This document shows, piece after piece, positions 7,967 through 15,962 of a stretch of DNA of 37,053 bases. Both the position numbers and the translations under genes were made by a program. The notes below the pieces were generated by a model that was given only the letters and a program-made list of their open reading frames with translations, made no database searches and had not been told where the DNA came from. Position 1 is the first letter of the stretch; the number at the start of each line of letters is the position of its first letter. This stretch comes from Actinomycetota bacterium (GTDB taxonomy: Bacteria; Actinomycetota; Acidimicrobiia; Acidimicrobiales; Microtrichaceae): the NCBI GenBank assembly GCA_963169245.1, contig CAUJEC010000016.1, forward strand, positions 1-37,053, written 5' to 3'.

Positions 7967-10390
7967 TTGAGAGATGCAGGTTCCCTTGAGTTGCTGAACG
8001 GGCTGACCGCCGAGGAGGTCAAGGAGAAAGTCGTCTCCGGACGAGTCAATCACGTGCCGAGAGACCCGATGCCCTCGGTTGCGAGGATCATCGCCAACAA
8101 TGTCCTGACGCCCGTCAACCTGATTGTCGGCGTCATGCTCGTCCTCGTCGTCGTGGCAAATGGGATCGGTCCTGACATGCTCTTCGGAGGTGTGATCGTC
8201 TCGAACTCGGTGATCGGTGTCATCCAAGAACTCCGCGCTCGAGCAGCCCTGAACCGATTGAGCGTGTTGTCGGCACCCCACGTGTGGGTTCGCCGTGATG
8301 GAGTCGACTCGGAGATCGCTCTCGAGGAGATCGTTGAGGACGACATTCTCATTCTTGATACCGATGGTCAGGTCGTGGTCGATGGTGAGGTCGTCGATGC
8401 CTCCGGTCTCGAATTGAACGAGTCGCTTCTGACCGGAGAGTCCGATCCCGTTGGGAAGGACACGGGTGATCTGGTCCTGTCCGGGAGTTTCGTCTCAGCC
8501 GGGCGAGGCGCCTACAGGGCAACTCGGATCGGTGGCGACTCTTATGCGGCGACTCTGGCCAGCGAGGCTCGCAAGTTCTCGCTCGTCGATTCGGAACTTC
8601 GTCAGGGCGTCAATCAGATCCTCAAGACTCTCATGGCGATCATTCCTATCGTCGCTGTCCTCCTGCTCATCCGTCTCATGAGAACCGGGCAGGGATGGCA
8701 GGACGCGCTTTCGGGAGTGGTCGCCGCTTCGGTGGCCATGGTGCCCGACGGTCTGGTTCTGTTGACGAGCATCTCATTCATGGCGGGAGTTGTGACACTC
8801 GCGAAGCGGGGAGCGTTATTGCGTGAACTGGCAGCGGTGGAGCTGCTCGCTCGGGTGGACACGATCTGTCTGGACAAGACGGGGACGATCACCACAGGTC
8901 GAATGACGGTTGGGCGGATCGAGGTCATTGATCCTCCAGACACTTCGCCGATGACTGAGGCCGAAGTTCTCGCTGCGCTGGCCGCATTCGCGCACTCCGA
9001 CCCGAATCCAAACTCGACTCAGGGTGCGATCGCCGACGCGCTGATGGAATCTCCCGCTTGGGTAGTGGACGACACCGTCCCGTTCTCCTCGACCCGGAAG
9101 TGGTCAGCAGCATCGTTCCATGGAGCGCCGGCGGGATCACACGCGGCCACGTTCGTAGGCGCTCCCGAGATGCTGCTCGACGGGGTTGGAGGATCCGAGG
9201 ATCGTCGCGGACGGCTCGCCGGAGACGTGGCTGAGTTCGCGTCGCAGGGATATCGCGTACTTCTCTTCGCAACGGCCACATCGCTCGAAGGGGAGTCACT
9301 GCCACCGGATCTGACCCCGCGAGCGCTTGTCCTTCTGGAGGATGAGGTCAGGCCCGACTCCAGAGAGACCTTAGAATATTTTGCAGCGCAAGGAATTGGG
9401 CTCAAGGTCGTGTCTGGGGACAATCCGCTCACGGTCGCCGCCGTTGCGCGTCGTGCCGGAATCGTCGGCGCAACGGATCACCCCGTCGATGCCAGAACGC
9501 TTCCCTTCGACGACAGGGAACGACTCAGCGACGTGGTCGAGAACAATGCGGTCTTCGGTCGGGTGACCCCGAGGCAGAAGCGCGAGATGATGCAGTCCCT
9601 TCAGGCCCGGGGCCGCAAGGTGGCGATGACCGGCGATGGGGTCAACGACGTCCTCGCCCTCAAGGATGCCGACATGGGCATCGCCATGGGTGCCGGATCC
9701 AGCGCAAGCCGATCCGTCGCCGAGCTCGTACTGGTGGACAATCGATTCGATGTTCTGCCCGGCGTGCTTGCCGAAGGTCGCCGCGTCGTCAACAGCATCG
9801 AACGAGCCGCCAACCTGTTCGTCTACGGCACCGTCTATTCGTTCCTGATCTCGCTTGTCATAGCGCTGGCAGGAACGGAGTTTCCCTTCCTTCCACGACA
9901 TCTGACACTCGTCAGAACTCTGACCGTCGGACTCCCCGGCTTTGCTCTTGCGCTCGCCCCCGACTCGCGCGTCGCCAGACCGGGATTCGTCAAGCGGGTC
10001 ATCCGCTTCTGTGTTCCGGCCGGCGCCATTGCCGCAGTCGCGACTCTTGTGATTTGGTTCTACAGCAGGGATCGTGTCGAACTGATCGAGGCCCGTACAG
10101 CGTGCACCTATGTCCTGATGATCGTCGGTCTCGGCATCCTCTGGCGCCTTGCCGCGGCGCTGCCTCCATGGCGCTGGGTGCTTAAGGTCTCGATGGCGAC
10201 CCTGATGGCGCTCGCGTTGTTGATCCCGTTCTCACGCAGGTTCTTCGAGCTTCAGAGTCCACCGATGTCCATCTGGGTCGTGGTGTCGTTGGTGGGGATG
10301 GCCGGTTGGGTCCTGATTCGCTTCATTCCTGTGGGGGTTGATTCCGTCACGGTCGATTCCAATCCGGTCGACGACGGGCGGGCGAAATGA
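7967..10390 (+). CDS. CtpE-like cation-transporting P-type ATPase
   Basis: This is an 807-residue E1-E2 ATPase of the inner membrane. It has no N-terminal metal-binding domain. Key motifs are TGES at residues 156-159 (actuator), CLDKTGT with the phosphorylated Asp303, and MTGDGVNDVLALKDADMG from 554 (hinge), followed by the C-terminal membrane helices. The N-terminal region, including SNSVIGVIQELRARAAL and GSFVSAGRGAYRATRIG, closely resembles mycobacterial CtpE, reported to be a calcium-uptake ATPase; that ion specificity is transferred by family only. The M4 ion-site motif reads VPDGL (residues 259-263), where CtpE and SERCA-type pumps have PEGL. It starts at TTG with a strong ribosome site. 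Stand-alone gene; no partner is obvious. Confidence 0.9.
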   Translation: MRDAGSLELLNGLTAEEVKEKVVSGRVNHVPRDPMPSVARIIANNVLTPVNLIVGVMLVLVVVANGIGPDMLFGGVIVSNSVIGVIQELRARAALNRLSVLSAPHVWVRRDGVDSEIALEEIVEDDILILDTDGQVVVDGEVVDASGLELNESLLTGESDPVGKDTGDLVLSGSFVSAGRGAYRATRIGGDSYAATLASEARKFSLVDSELRQGVNQILKTLMAIIPIVAVLLLIRLMRTGQGWQDALSGVVAASVAMVPDGLVLLTSISFMAGVVTLAKRGALLRELAAVELLARVDTICLDKTGTITTGRMTVGRIEVIDPPDTSPMTEAEVLAALAAFAHSDPNPNSTQGAIADALMESPAWVVDDTVPFSSTRKWSAASFHGAPAGSHAATFVGAPEMLLDGVGGSEDRRGRLAGDVAEFASQGYRVLLFATATSLEGESLPPDLTPRALVLLEDEVRPDSRETLEYFAAQGIGLKVVSGDNPLTVAAVARRAGIVGATDHPVDARTLPFDDRERLSDVVENNAVFGRVTPRQKREMMQSLQARGRKVAMTGDGVNDVLALKDADMGIAMGAGSSASRSVAELVLVDNRFDVLPGVLAEGRRVVNSIERAANLFVYGTVYSFLISLVIALAGTEFPFLPRHLTLVRTLTVGLPGFALALAPDSRVARPGFVKRVIRFCVPAGAIAAVATLVIWFYSRDRVELIEARTACTYVLMIVGLGILWRLAAALPPWRWVLKVSMATLMALALLIPFSRRFFELQSPPMSIWVVVSLVGMAGWVLIRFIPVGVDSVTVDSNPVDDGRAK

Positions 10391-10396
10391 GCCACG

Positions 10397-10426
10397 TTGG
10401 GTGAGCGGCGGCACTCCGCCTAGGAT
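10397..10426 (+). promoter_or_regulatory. Promoter of the 46-aa membrane microprotein gene
   Basis: TTGGGT (10397-10402), an 18-bp spacer, then TAGGAT (10421-10426) ending six bases before ATG 10433. This is the leaderless geometry also seen at panC and the acyl-CoA dehydrogenase. It probably drives the microprotein-zincin-tilS run. Confidence 0.5.
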
Positions 10427-10432
10427 GGACCC

Positions 10433-10573
10433 ATGGTTCTTGCTGCAGAGAAGGTCTGGCATTTCTGGATCGCCGTTCCACTGGCGGCCTCGGCGATTCT
10501 CCTTGTGCTGTCACTGGTCGGGCTGTACGTGGCCAAGGTGAGCCGCACCCGCTATCCAAGCTCACACAGCTGA
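10433..10573 (+). CDS. 46-residue single-pass membrane microprotein
   Basis: This gene is not in the ORF track. ATG 10433 reads MVLAAEKVWHFWIAVPLAAS, one clean hydrophobic segment (about residues 12-34, ending ILLVLSLVGLYVA) and a basic tail KVSRTRYPSSHS up to TGA 10571-10573. A single-helix protein with positive C-terminal flank suggests N-out, C-in insertion. A -10 box TAGGAT sits at the leaderless position before the ATG, and the gene ends seven bases before the metalloprotease ATG. I recall similar short proteins at this locus in related actinobacteria but cannot verify it here. An overlapping frame from ATG 10425 gives a Trp/Arg/Cys-rich peptide and is rejected. Function unknown. Confidence 0.7.
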   Translation: MVLAAEKVWHFWIAVPLAASAILLVLSLVGLYVAKVSRTRYPSSHS

Positions 10574-10580
10574 CACGCAG

Positions 10581-11645
10581 ATGACCTCCGCCGTCGACTG
10601 GGATCTGGCGGAGCAGGTCGCGGCCCGAATCGCCAAGGGCGATCCCTTCTCGCGCTCCTATCACCGAGAGGGGATGGAGTCGGACTTCGAGGAGTTCACG
10701 TCCCGAGCGCAGGGCTATGTGGAGGCCGAGATCGGTTTCTCGTCACTCTCGGGCAATGCCCGGGCACGCGTTGTCGATCGTCGGGACTGGGTTCGCGCAA
10801 ACCTGGCCAGCTACAACCGTCTGCTCAGACCTCTGCTGGACCGGTTTGAGGGCAAGGAAGGTCCCACGGCGGAACTCAGCTCGAAGATCGCTGCTGTGGA
10901 ACTCGGTTCGCTGCTCGGATGGATGTCATCGCGGGTGCTGGGTCAATATGACCTGTTGGTGCTCGAGGAAGAGGACCCCGATGAACAGGACATCGTCTAT
11001 TACGTTGGTCCCAACATCCTGAGTCTTGAGAAACGCCACTCGTTCCCACCGGACGAGTTCCGTTTGTGGGTCGCTCTTCACGAGGTGACCCACCGCACGC
11101 AGTTCACGGGTGTGCCGTGGCTTCGCCAGTACTTTCTCGACCAGGTCGGCGAGTTGATCACCGCTGCCGAGCCAGACCCGAAAAAGCTCTTCATCGCGGC
11201 CGGGCGGCTGGCCGAAGGGATCACGAAACGGACCAATCCCTTTGCCGAGGGTGGTGTGGCAGCACTGTTCGCAACCCCCGAGCAGAGACTGGCGATGGAC
11301 CGTGTCGCCGGTCTCATGAGTCTTCTCGAAGGTCATGGCGATGTGATCATGGACCGTGCCGCGCTCGATCAGGTCCCATCGGCACCACGATTCGGTCGGG
11401 TGCTTCGTGCTCGCCGCAAGGAGATGAACCTGGCGACGAAGCTCCTGCAGAGACTCATCGGACTCGAGGCCAAACTCGCGCAGTACGAACAGGGCGAACT
11501 GTTCATCGAGGCCGTCGAGAAGGTCGGCGGTCCTCAGTTGTTGAACCGTGCGTTCGAGAGCGCCGAGAACCTGCCGACGATCCATGAGATCAGGAACCCA
11601 GATCTGTGGCTTACGAGGATCGACTCGAAAGCCATCTCGATCTGA
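10581..11645 (+). CDS. Zinc-dependent metalloprotease-like protein (DUF2342/zincin)
   Basis: This is a 354-residue protein with HEVTH at residues 167-171 (HExxH zinc motif) in LWVALHEVTHRTQFTGVPWL. This family is common in actinobacteria, sometimes labelled coenzyme F420 biosynthesis-associated, and typically lies beside tilS and hpt, as here. Another recognisable part is the late GLEAKLAQYEQGELFIEAVE region before the C-terminal NPDLWLTRI. No signal peptide or membrane helix is seen, so it should be cytoplasmic. Protease activity is inferred from the zinc motif only. It follows the 46-aa membrane protein by seven bases and precedes tilS by 13, so they are probably co-transcribed. Confidence 0.88.
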   Translation: MTSAVDWDLAEQVAARIAKGDPFSRSYHREGMESDFEEFTSRAQGYVEAEIGFSSLSGNARARVVDRRDWVRANLASYNRLLRPLLDRFEGKEGPTAELSSKIAAVELGSLLGWMSSRVLGQYDLLVLEEEDPDEQDIVYYVGPNILSLEKRHSFPPDEFRLWVALHEVTHRTQFTGVPWLRQYFLDQVGELITAAEPDPKKLFIAAGRLAEGITKRTNPFAEGGVAALFATPEQRLAMDRVAGLMSLLEGHGDVIMDRAALDQVPSAPRFGRVLRARRKEMNLATKLLQRLIGLEAKLAQYEQGELFIEAVEKVGGPQLLNRAFESAENLPTIHEIRNPDLWLTRIDSKAISI

Positions 11646-11658
11646 CCGAGGCCGGTCC

Positions 11659-12612
11659 ATGCCCATGCCCATCTCCACGGCCGAGTCGACCCCGATCACC
11701 TCATCGGATCTGAAGGCTTCGAGGCTGGTCGGTGACCTTCTGAAGCGGTGCGCCTTTTCGGCGGCCGCCCGTCGAGTCGACCTTGCAGTCTCCGGCGGTG
11801 CGGATTCGTCAGCGCTTCTGATCCTTGCGGTGGCGGCTGGCCTCGAGGCCCACGCGTTCCATGTCGATCACGGGCTTCGGGCAGGTTCCGATCTGGAGGC
11901 GCGCCGCGTCGGGGAACTGGCGGGGAGGCTCGGAGCGCGGTTCACCTCTCTCACCGCTGCGGTGACAGATGGTCCGGACCTGGAGGCTCGAGCCAGGGAG
12001 GTCAGACACGGCGCGCTCCCAGAGGGTGTCCTGTTCGGCCACACCATGGATGACCTCGCCGAGACGGTTCTCCTTCGGATCATGCGTGGAACCGGACCTG
12101 GAGGGTTGGCGTCCATGCGCTATGACAGGCATCCGATCCTTGGGTTACGCCGAAGCGAGACTGTCGCTCTGTGTCGGGAGTTGTCCATCGCGGTGGTCGA
12201 CGACCCCTCCAATCTCGACCCTCGTTTCCGGCGCAACAGGGTTCGACACGAGGTCCTTCCGCTCCTCGGGGACGTCGCCGATCGTGATGTCACTCCTCTG
12301 ATCGCCAGGCTCGCGCATCAGTCCGCAGAGCAGGCCGATCTGATCGACGAATTGGCCAGAGACCTGGACGCGAGCGACGCCAGGGCCCTGGCCGCAACGC
12401 ACCGCGTGCTTGCGGCCGTGGCCATCCGGCATTGGTGGAGCGACTCGACGGGTGATCCCTACCCTCCTGATTCAGCAGCAATCGAGCGAATACTTGGCGT
12501 AGCACACGGATCTGCTGTGTCCTGTCAGGTCCACTCCGGTTGGGTGATCAGGCGCACTGGTCAGCGATTGAGGATCGAGCGTGACGACACTCCCGAGGGG
12601 ACCAGCAGGTGA
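11659..12612 (+). CDS. tilS: tRNA(Ile)-lysidine synthase
   Basis: TilS modifies the wobble cytidine of tRNA-Ile(CAU) to lysidine using ATP and lysine. The PP-loop VSGGADSSALL is present, followed by AFHVDHGLR, LFGHTMDDLAETVLLRIMRG and VDDPSNLDPRFRRNRVRHEVLP, all diagnostic. I choose ATG 11659 (317 residues); a second ATG lies two codons later, and the track start at 11548 lies inside the metalloprotease gene and adds an Arg-rich out-of-frame stretch. The protein has the short actinobacterial form, lacking most of the C-terminal domain of E. coli TilS. The motif GHTMDDLAE has Leu where GHTxxDQAE is usual. Confidence 0.93.
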   Translation: MPMPISTAESTPITSSDLKASRLVGDLLKRCAFSAAARRVDLAVSGGADSSALLILAVAAGLEAHAFHVDHGLRAGSDLEARRVGELAGRLGARFTSLTAAVTDGPDLEARAREVRHGALPEGVLFGHTMDDLAETVLLRIMRGTGPGGLASMRYDRHPILGLRRSETVALCRELSIAVVDDPSNLDPRFRRNRVRHEVLPLLGDVADRDVTPLIARLAHQSAEQADLIDELARDLDASDARALAATHRVLAAVAIRHWWSDSTGDPYPPDSAAIERILGVAHGSAVSCQVHSGWVIRRTGQRLRIERDDTPEGTSR

Positions 12613-12637
12613 CCATCAAGCGACACGGGACTAGGGT
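12609..12637 (+). promoter_or_regulatory. Promoter of hpt
   Basis: GTGACC (12609-12614), a 17-bp spacer and TAGGGT (12632-12637) lie in the 34-bp gap after tilS. Transcription would start within a few bases of ATG 12647. The -35 overlaps the tilS stop codon. Confidence 0.45.
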
Positions 12638-12646
12638 CAGACGCTG

Positions 12647-13222
12647 ATGAGTGGCACAGAGCACCCGATTCACCTCTCCGATGATCCTCGCATCGGCAAC
12701 ATCTTGTTGACCGAGGAACAACTCACTTCGCGAATAGCGGAACTGGGAGCGCAGATCACGGAGGACTACGCGGGCCGGAATCCTCTGCTCGTATGCGTTC
12801 TGCGTGGCGCCTATGCGTTCGCCACCGACCTCTGTTTCGCGATCAACCTCCCGATCGAACTCGACTTCATTGCGGTGTCCTCCTATGGGGCCACGACGCG
12901 CACATCGGGAGTCGTGAGACTCGTCAAGGATCTCGATGTGGACCTGACAGATCGTGACGTGATCCTGGTCGAGGACATTGTCGACACCGGACTCACTCTT
13001 CGATATCTGCGACGCAGTCTGGAGGCCCGCGGTCCCGCCAGTCTGGAGGTCTGCACACTGCTCGCCCGTGAGGCCGCCGACCTAGAGGGTCTGGGCGTTC
13101 GATACGTCGGTTTCACCATCGGCGGCGACTTCGTGGTGGGCTATGGCTTGGATGCGAACGAGAAGTACCGCAACCTCCGCTACCTGGCGGTCTTTGACTC
13201 CTCGGATACAGAAGTTCGCTGA
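12647..13222 (+). CDS. hpt: Hypoxanthine phosphoribosyltransferase
   Basis: This purine-salvage enzyme transfers ribose phosphate from PRPP to hypoxanthine or guanine. At 191 residues it has the PRPP loop VILVEDIVDTGLTLRYL with the acidic pair E109-D110, the early PLLVCVLRGAYAFATDL segment with the flexible-loop region SSYGATTRTSGVVRLVKDLD, and the C-terminal YVGFTIGGDFVVGYGLD, which contacts the purine. The tilS-hpt order is conserved in actinobacteria. The ftsH gene that usually follows before folE is missing; folE starts seven bases after the hpt stop. Confidence 0.95.
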   Translation: MSGTEHPIHLSDDPRIGNILLTEEQLTSRIAELGAQITEDYAGRNPLLVCVLRGAYAFATDLCFAINLPIELDFIAVSSYGATTRTSGVVRLVKDLDVDLTDRDVILVEDIVDTGLTLRYLRRSLEARGPASLEVCTLLAREAADLEGLGVRYVGFTIGGDFVVGYGLDANEKYRNLRYLAVFDSSDTEVR

Positions 13223-13228
13223 CCGACG

Positions 13229-13885
13229 ATGGAACTGAATCAAGTTGAACCAACGGGCCACGGTTCGCTCCATGATCTCGATGACATCGGAATCGACGCG
13301 TCCCCTCTCTCATCTGCCATAGATCTGCCCCGAATTGAGCGGGCCGTCGCCGAGATCCTTGCCGCGATTGGTGAGGATCCCGACCGCGATGGGCTGCGAT
13401 CCACCCCGGGTCGGGTTGCTCGCATGTACGCCGAGACGTGTTCGGGTCTGCATTCGGATCCGGCGGAACATCTCAAGGTCACCTTCGATGCGCAACACGA
13501 CGAGATGATCATGGTCCGCAACATCGACCTCTACTCGATATGTGAACATCACCTGGTGCCATTCCACGGCAAGGCACATGTCGCATACATCCCCAATGTC
13601 GATGGCCGTGTGACGGGTCTGTCGAAGATCGCCCGACTCGTCGATGGCTACAGCAAACGCCCCCAGGTTCAGGAACGCCTGACCACCCAGGTTGCCGACG
13701 CGATCGAAGCGACCCTCGAACCCCGTGGTGTGTTGGTCGTGATAGAGGCCGAACACATGTGCATGTCGATGCGCGGGGTCCGCAAACCCGGCTCTTCGAC
13801 TGTCACGTCTGCAGTTCGGGGGATCTTTCGAGACGATGTCTCGGCGCGGGCAGAGGCAATGCGCTTCATCCCGAGCGCTGACTGA
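13229..13885 (+). CDS. folE: GTP cyclohydrolase I
   Basis: This catalyses the first step of folate synthesis, GTP to 7,8-dihydroneopterin triphosphate. The 218-residue chain carries [40 protein letters not shown] and [17 protein letters not shown]. Zinc ligands can be read as Cys105, His108 and Cys178, and the catalytic His is in HMCMSMRG. The N-terminal 25 residues are variable, as usual. It is first of the folate genes folE-folP-(unknown)-folB-folK and probably transcribed from the hpt promoter. Confidence 0.96.
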   Translation: MELNQVEPTGHGSLHDLDDIGIDASPLSSAIDLPRIERAVAEILAAIGEDPDRDGLRSTPGRVARMYAETCSGLHSDPAEHLKVTFDAQHDEMIMVRNIDLYSICEHHLVPFHGKAHVAYIPNVDGRVTGLSKIARLVDGYSKRPQVQERLTTQVADAIEATLEPRGVLVVIEAEHMCMSMRGVRKPGSSTVTSAVRGIFRDDVSARAEAMRFIPSAD

Positions 13886-13892
13886 GAATCCG

Positions 13893-13925
13893 TATCGATG
13901 ACCGAGCTTCCATATCGATGACCGA
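13893..13925 (+). repeat. 13-bp direct repeat duplicating the folP start region
   Basis: TATCGATGACCGA occurs at 13893-13905 and 13913-13925, period 20. The first copy contains an ATG that opens a seven-codon frame reading MTELPYR, whose TGA overlaps the folP ATG as ATGA. It may be a leader peptide or merely a small duplication. Confidence 0.6.
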
Positions 13926-14886
13926 CGGGGAGACCGAACCAGCAGGACCGAGCGGCGAACCTGCACGCAGGACGATCCGTGTCATGGGCGTCCTCAATGT
14001 CACCCCCGACTCGTTCTCCGATGGCGGACAGAACTTCGACCGTGACAGGGCAATCGCCCGGGGGCTCGAGATGGTCGCGGAGGGGGCCGATGTAATCGAT
14101 GTCGGTGGCGAGTCCACCCGCCCCGGCGCCGAACCGGTCGACCCCCACACCGAAGCGGCAAGGGTGATACCGGTGATCGAGCACCTCGCTGCTGCACGCG
14201 AGCAGCACGACGATGGCGAATCCGGACGCTTCCAGATCTCGATCGACACCCGGAACTCGGCGACTGCCCGACTGGCTGTCGCCGCGGGTGTCGATCTGAT
14301 CAACGACGTGAGCGCTTCGCTGTGGCACGTGGCAGCAGAATGCGGGGTCGGCTGGGTTGCGATGCACATGCTGGGCGATCCGCGCACGATGCAGAAGTCT
14401 CCCGTCTATGGCGATGTCGTGGACGAGGTACGGAGCTTTCTGGTCGACCGGGCCAGGGCAGCGCTCGAAGCGGGAGTGAGCGAGGTCTGGATCGATCCGG
14501 GAATCGGATTCGGCAAGACGACGCGCCACAACCTGGAACTGCTCGCCCGACTCGATGAACTCGTGTCGGAGGGGTTCCCAGTGTTGATCGGGACCAGTCG
14601 CAAGAGGTTTCTGGGAGAACTGACTGGACTCTCCGATGCCGCGGCAGACAAGAGAGCGCTGGCTGTCCGGAGGAACGCTGCCGGAGATGGATCGGGTCTC
14701 GATTCGGCCGATGCGCTCCACGGTCACGTCGCCCAGAGCGGTGTCCCCGTCACGGATCGGCTCGAGGCGTCGGTCGCGTCAGCCGTGTGGGCGATGAGCA
14801 AAGGTGCGACGATGGTACGAGTCCATGACGTCAGGGCGACTGCCGAGGCTGTCGCTGTGATTCAGGGAAGTATCCCCGAGCGCTGA
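13918..14886 (+). CDS. folP: Dihydropteroate synthase
   Basis: This enzyme joins 6-hydroxymethyl-dihydropterin pyrophosphate and p-aminobenzoate. It shows MGVLNVTPDSFSDGG (residues 23-37), VIDVGGESTRPGAEPV, SIDTRNSATARLAVAAG, LINDVSASLW, IDPGIGFGKTTRHN, VLIGTSRKRFLGEL and the C-terminal MVRVHDV. These are the pterin, pABA and phosphate-binding signatures of active FolP. At 322 residues it is somewhat longer than usual; extra residues lie after the SRKRFLG loop (NAAGDGSGLDSADALHGHVA). ATG 13918 is chosen because the ATG 20 bases upstream leads to an immediate stop. Confidence 0.96.
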   Translation: MTDGETEPAGPSGEPARRTIRVMGVLNVTPDSFSDGGQNFDRDRAIARGLEMVAEGADVIDVGGESTRPGAEPVDPHTEAARVIPVIEHLAAAREQHDDGESGRFQISIDTRNSATARLAVAAGVDLINDVSASLWHVAAECGVGWVAMHMLGDPRTMQKSPVYGDVVDEVRSFLVDRARAALEAGVSEVWIDPGIGFGKTTRHNLELLARLDELVSEGFPVLIGTSRKRFLGELTGLSDAAADKRALAVRRNAAGDGSGLDSADALHGHVAQSGVPVTDRLEASVASAVWAMSKGATMVRVHDVRATAEAVAVIQGSIPER

Positions 14887-14893
14887 GATCCTC

Positions 14894-14899
14894 TACCAT
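14894..14899 (+). promoter_or_regulatory. Possible -10 box upstream of the pseudophosphatase-like gene
   Basis: TACCAT lies 33 bases before ATG 14933, with an AGGA ribosome site at 14922-14925 between them. No clear -35 is visible, so this internal promoter is tentative. Confidence 0.25.
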
Positions 14900-14932
14900 C
14901 GAAGCCCGAAGTTCGCAGGTCAGGAATTGGCA

Positions 14933-15535
14933 ATGGCAGGAAAAGGCAAGTGGGCGCAGGGTATCCAACCCCGCCATTTCAACTGGGTCATCAAGGACCA
15001 GTTGGCGGTCTGCGAACGTCCCGGAGGTTTCGGTGCCAATCACCGCAAGGTGCGACGGCAGGAGGAGATCATCTGGATCCGCGAACAGGGCTTCGACTTC
15101 GTCGTATCCCTGTCGGGTGGGCCCAACAATCTCCACAGCTACGACGAACTAGCCGTTCGCTGGAAGCACTGGCCGCTGCCCGCACCGGATGAGACTCCCC
15201 GTTATCTGAACCAGTCCTACAGCGAACTCCGTCGCCTGCTCACCGAACGACGCAAGCTCATCCTGCATCACGATGAACTCTCCGATCGGCTCACCGGGTT
15301 CCTTGCCGGTTATCTCGTGTGGAACTCGATGGTTCCCGAGATTCCCCGGGCAGTGTCGATGGTCGAACACATCGTCGGTCGACAGATGGGTACCGAAGGA
15401 CGCCAGATGGTCGTGGAGGCAGGGCGTCTCCTCGAAGCCCGCCGGATAGCTCAGGCAGCCGCAGCCGAGCAGATGATCACGTCTCCCCGCCCACCCGAAG
15501 GTGACGACGGCGACGACGACCTGACCGGCGAGTGA
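14933..15535 (+). CDS. Dual-specificity-phosphatase-like protein lacking the catalytic Cys (putative pseudophosphatase)
   Basis: This is a 200-residue protein from ATG 14933, which has AGGA seven bases upstream; the track start is a TTG two codons earlier. The layout follows a DSP/PTP fold: an N-terminal HFNWVIKDQLAVCERPGGFG (like the entry strand W-V-I-P-G-x-L-A), WIREQGFDFVVSLS (like LKxLGIxxVVNLT), WPLPAPDETP (general-acid loop with Asp), then LILHHDELSDRLTGFLAGYL, which matches VHCxxGxxRTGxxxAxYL. In the last motif the nucleophilic Cys is His113, while the Arg at +6 (Arg119) is kept. The C-terminus is an acidic tail. It sits between folP and folB and is probably co-transcribed. Family assignment is by eye; activity is not expected to be that of a classical Cys phosphatase. 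Confidence 0.6.
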   Translation: MAGKGKWAQGIQPRHFNWVIKDQLAVCERPGGFGANHRKVRRQEEIIWIREQGFDFVVSLSGGPNNLHSYDELAVRWKHWPLPAPDETPRYLNQSYSELRRLLTERRKLILHHDELSDRLTGFLAGYLVWNSMVPEIPRAVSMVEHIVGRQMGTEGRQMVVEAGRLLEARRIAQAAAAEQMITSPRPPEGDDGDDDLTGE

Positions 15536-15563
15536 GCCGTCCGTCGTGGTGGGCTCGGCGGAT

Positions 15564-15962
15564 ATGTCAGTGAACATGTCCGAGGACCTGAATAGTTCAG
15601 ACCGAATAATCCTGCGTGACCTGCGCCTCGCTGGAGTCGTCGGGGTGTTGCCCGAGGAGCGTGTACGCCCACAGCCGCTCAGTATCGACATCGAGATCCT
15701 CACCGACCTGACCCGGGCTGGGCTGAGTGATGACCTCGACGATTCGGTCGACTACGGAGCGCTGTGTGACCGGGTGGCCGACATGGTCCATGCAGGCGCA
15801 CCGCTTCTGCTCGAACGTCTGGCGCATCTGCTTGCAGACGACCTGCTCGCTGAGTTTCCCCTGATCGATGTGGTCGTGGTCGAGGTGCGCAAGCTGCGGC
15901 CTCCAGTTCCACATCAGTTGGGAACCTCCGGCGTGAGGATCGCCCGCAGAAGGAAAGCGTGA
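15564..15962 (+). CDS. folB: Dihydroneopterin aldolase
   Basis: FolB converts 7,8-dihydroneopterin to 6-hydroxymethyl-dihydropterin. The pattern IILRDLRLAGVVGVLPEERV, QPLSIDIEI, DDLDDSVDYGALCDRVADMV, LLLERLAHLLADDLL and VVVEVRKLRPPVPH is that of the family, including the Glu in LLLERLA and the Lys near the end. The track starts at GTG 15546; ATG 15564 or ATG 15576 are equally good on family length (about 125-130 residues), and ribosome sites are weak for all. The stop overlaps folK as GTGA. Confidence 0.93.
   Translation: MSVNMSEDLNSSDRIILRDLRLAGVVGVLPEERVRPQPLSIDIEILTDLTRAGLSDDLDDSVDYGALCDRVADMVHAGAPLLLERLAHLLADDLLAEFPLIDVVVVEVRKLRPPVPHQLGTSGVRIARRRKA

Noticed and set aside
13669-14727. Long minus-strand ORF of 352 residues opposite folE/folP
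   Set aside because: It runs antisense to two certain genes, is Arg/His/Asp-rich in the way of high-GC shadow frames and has no recognisable motif.
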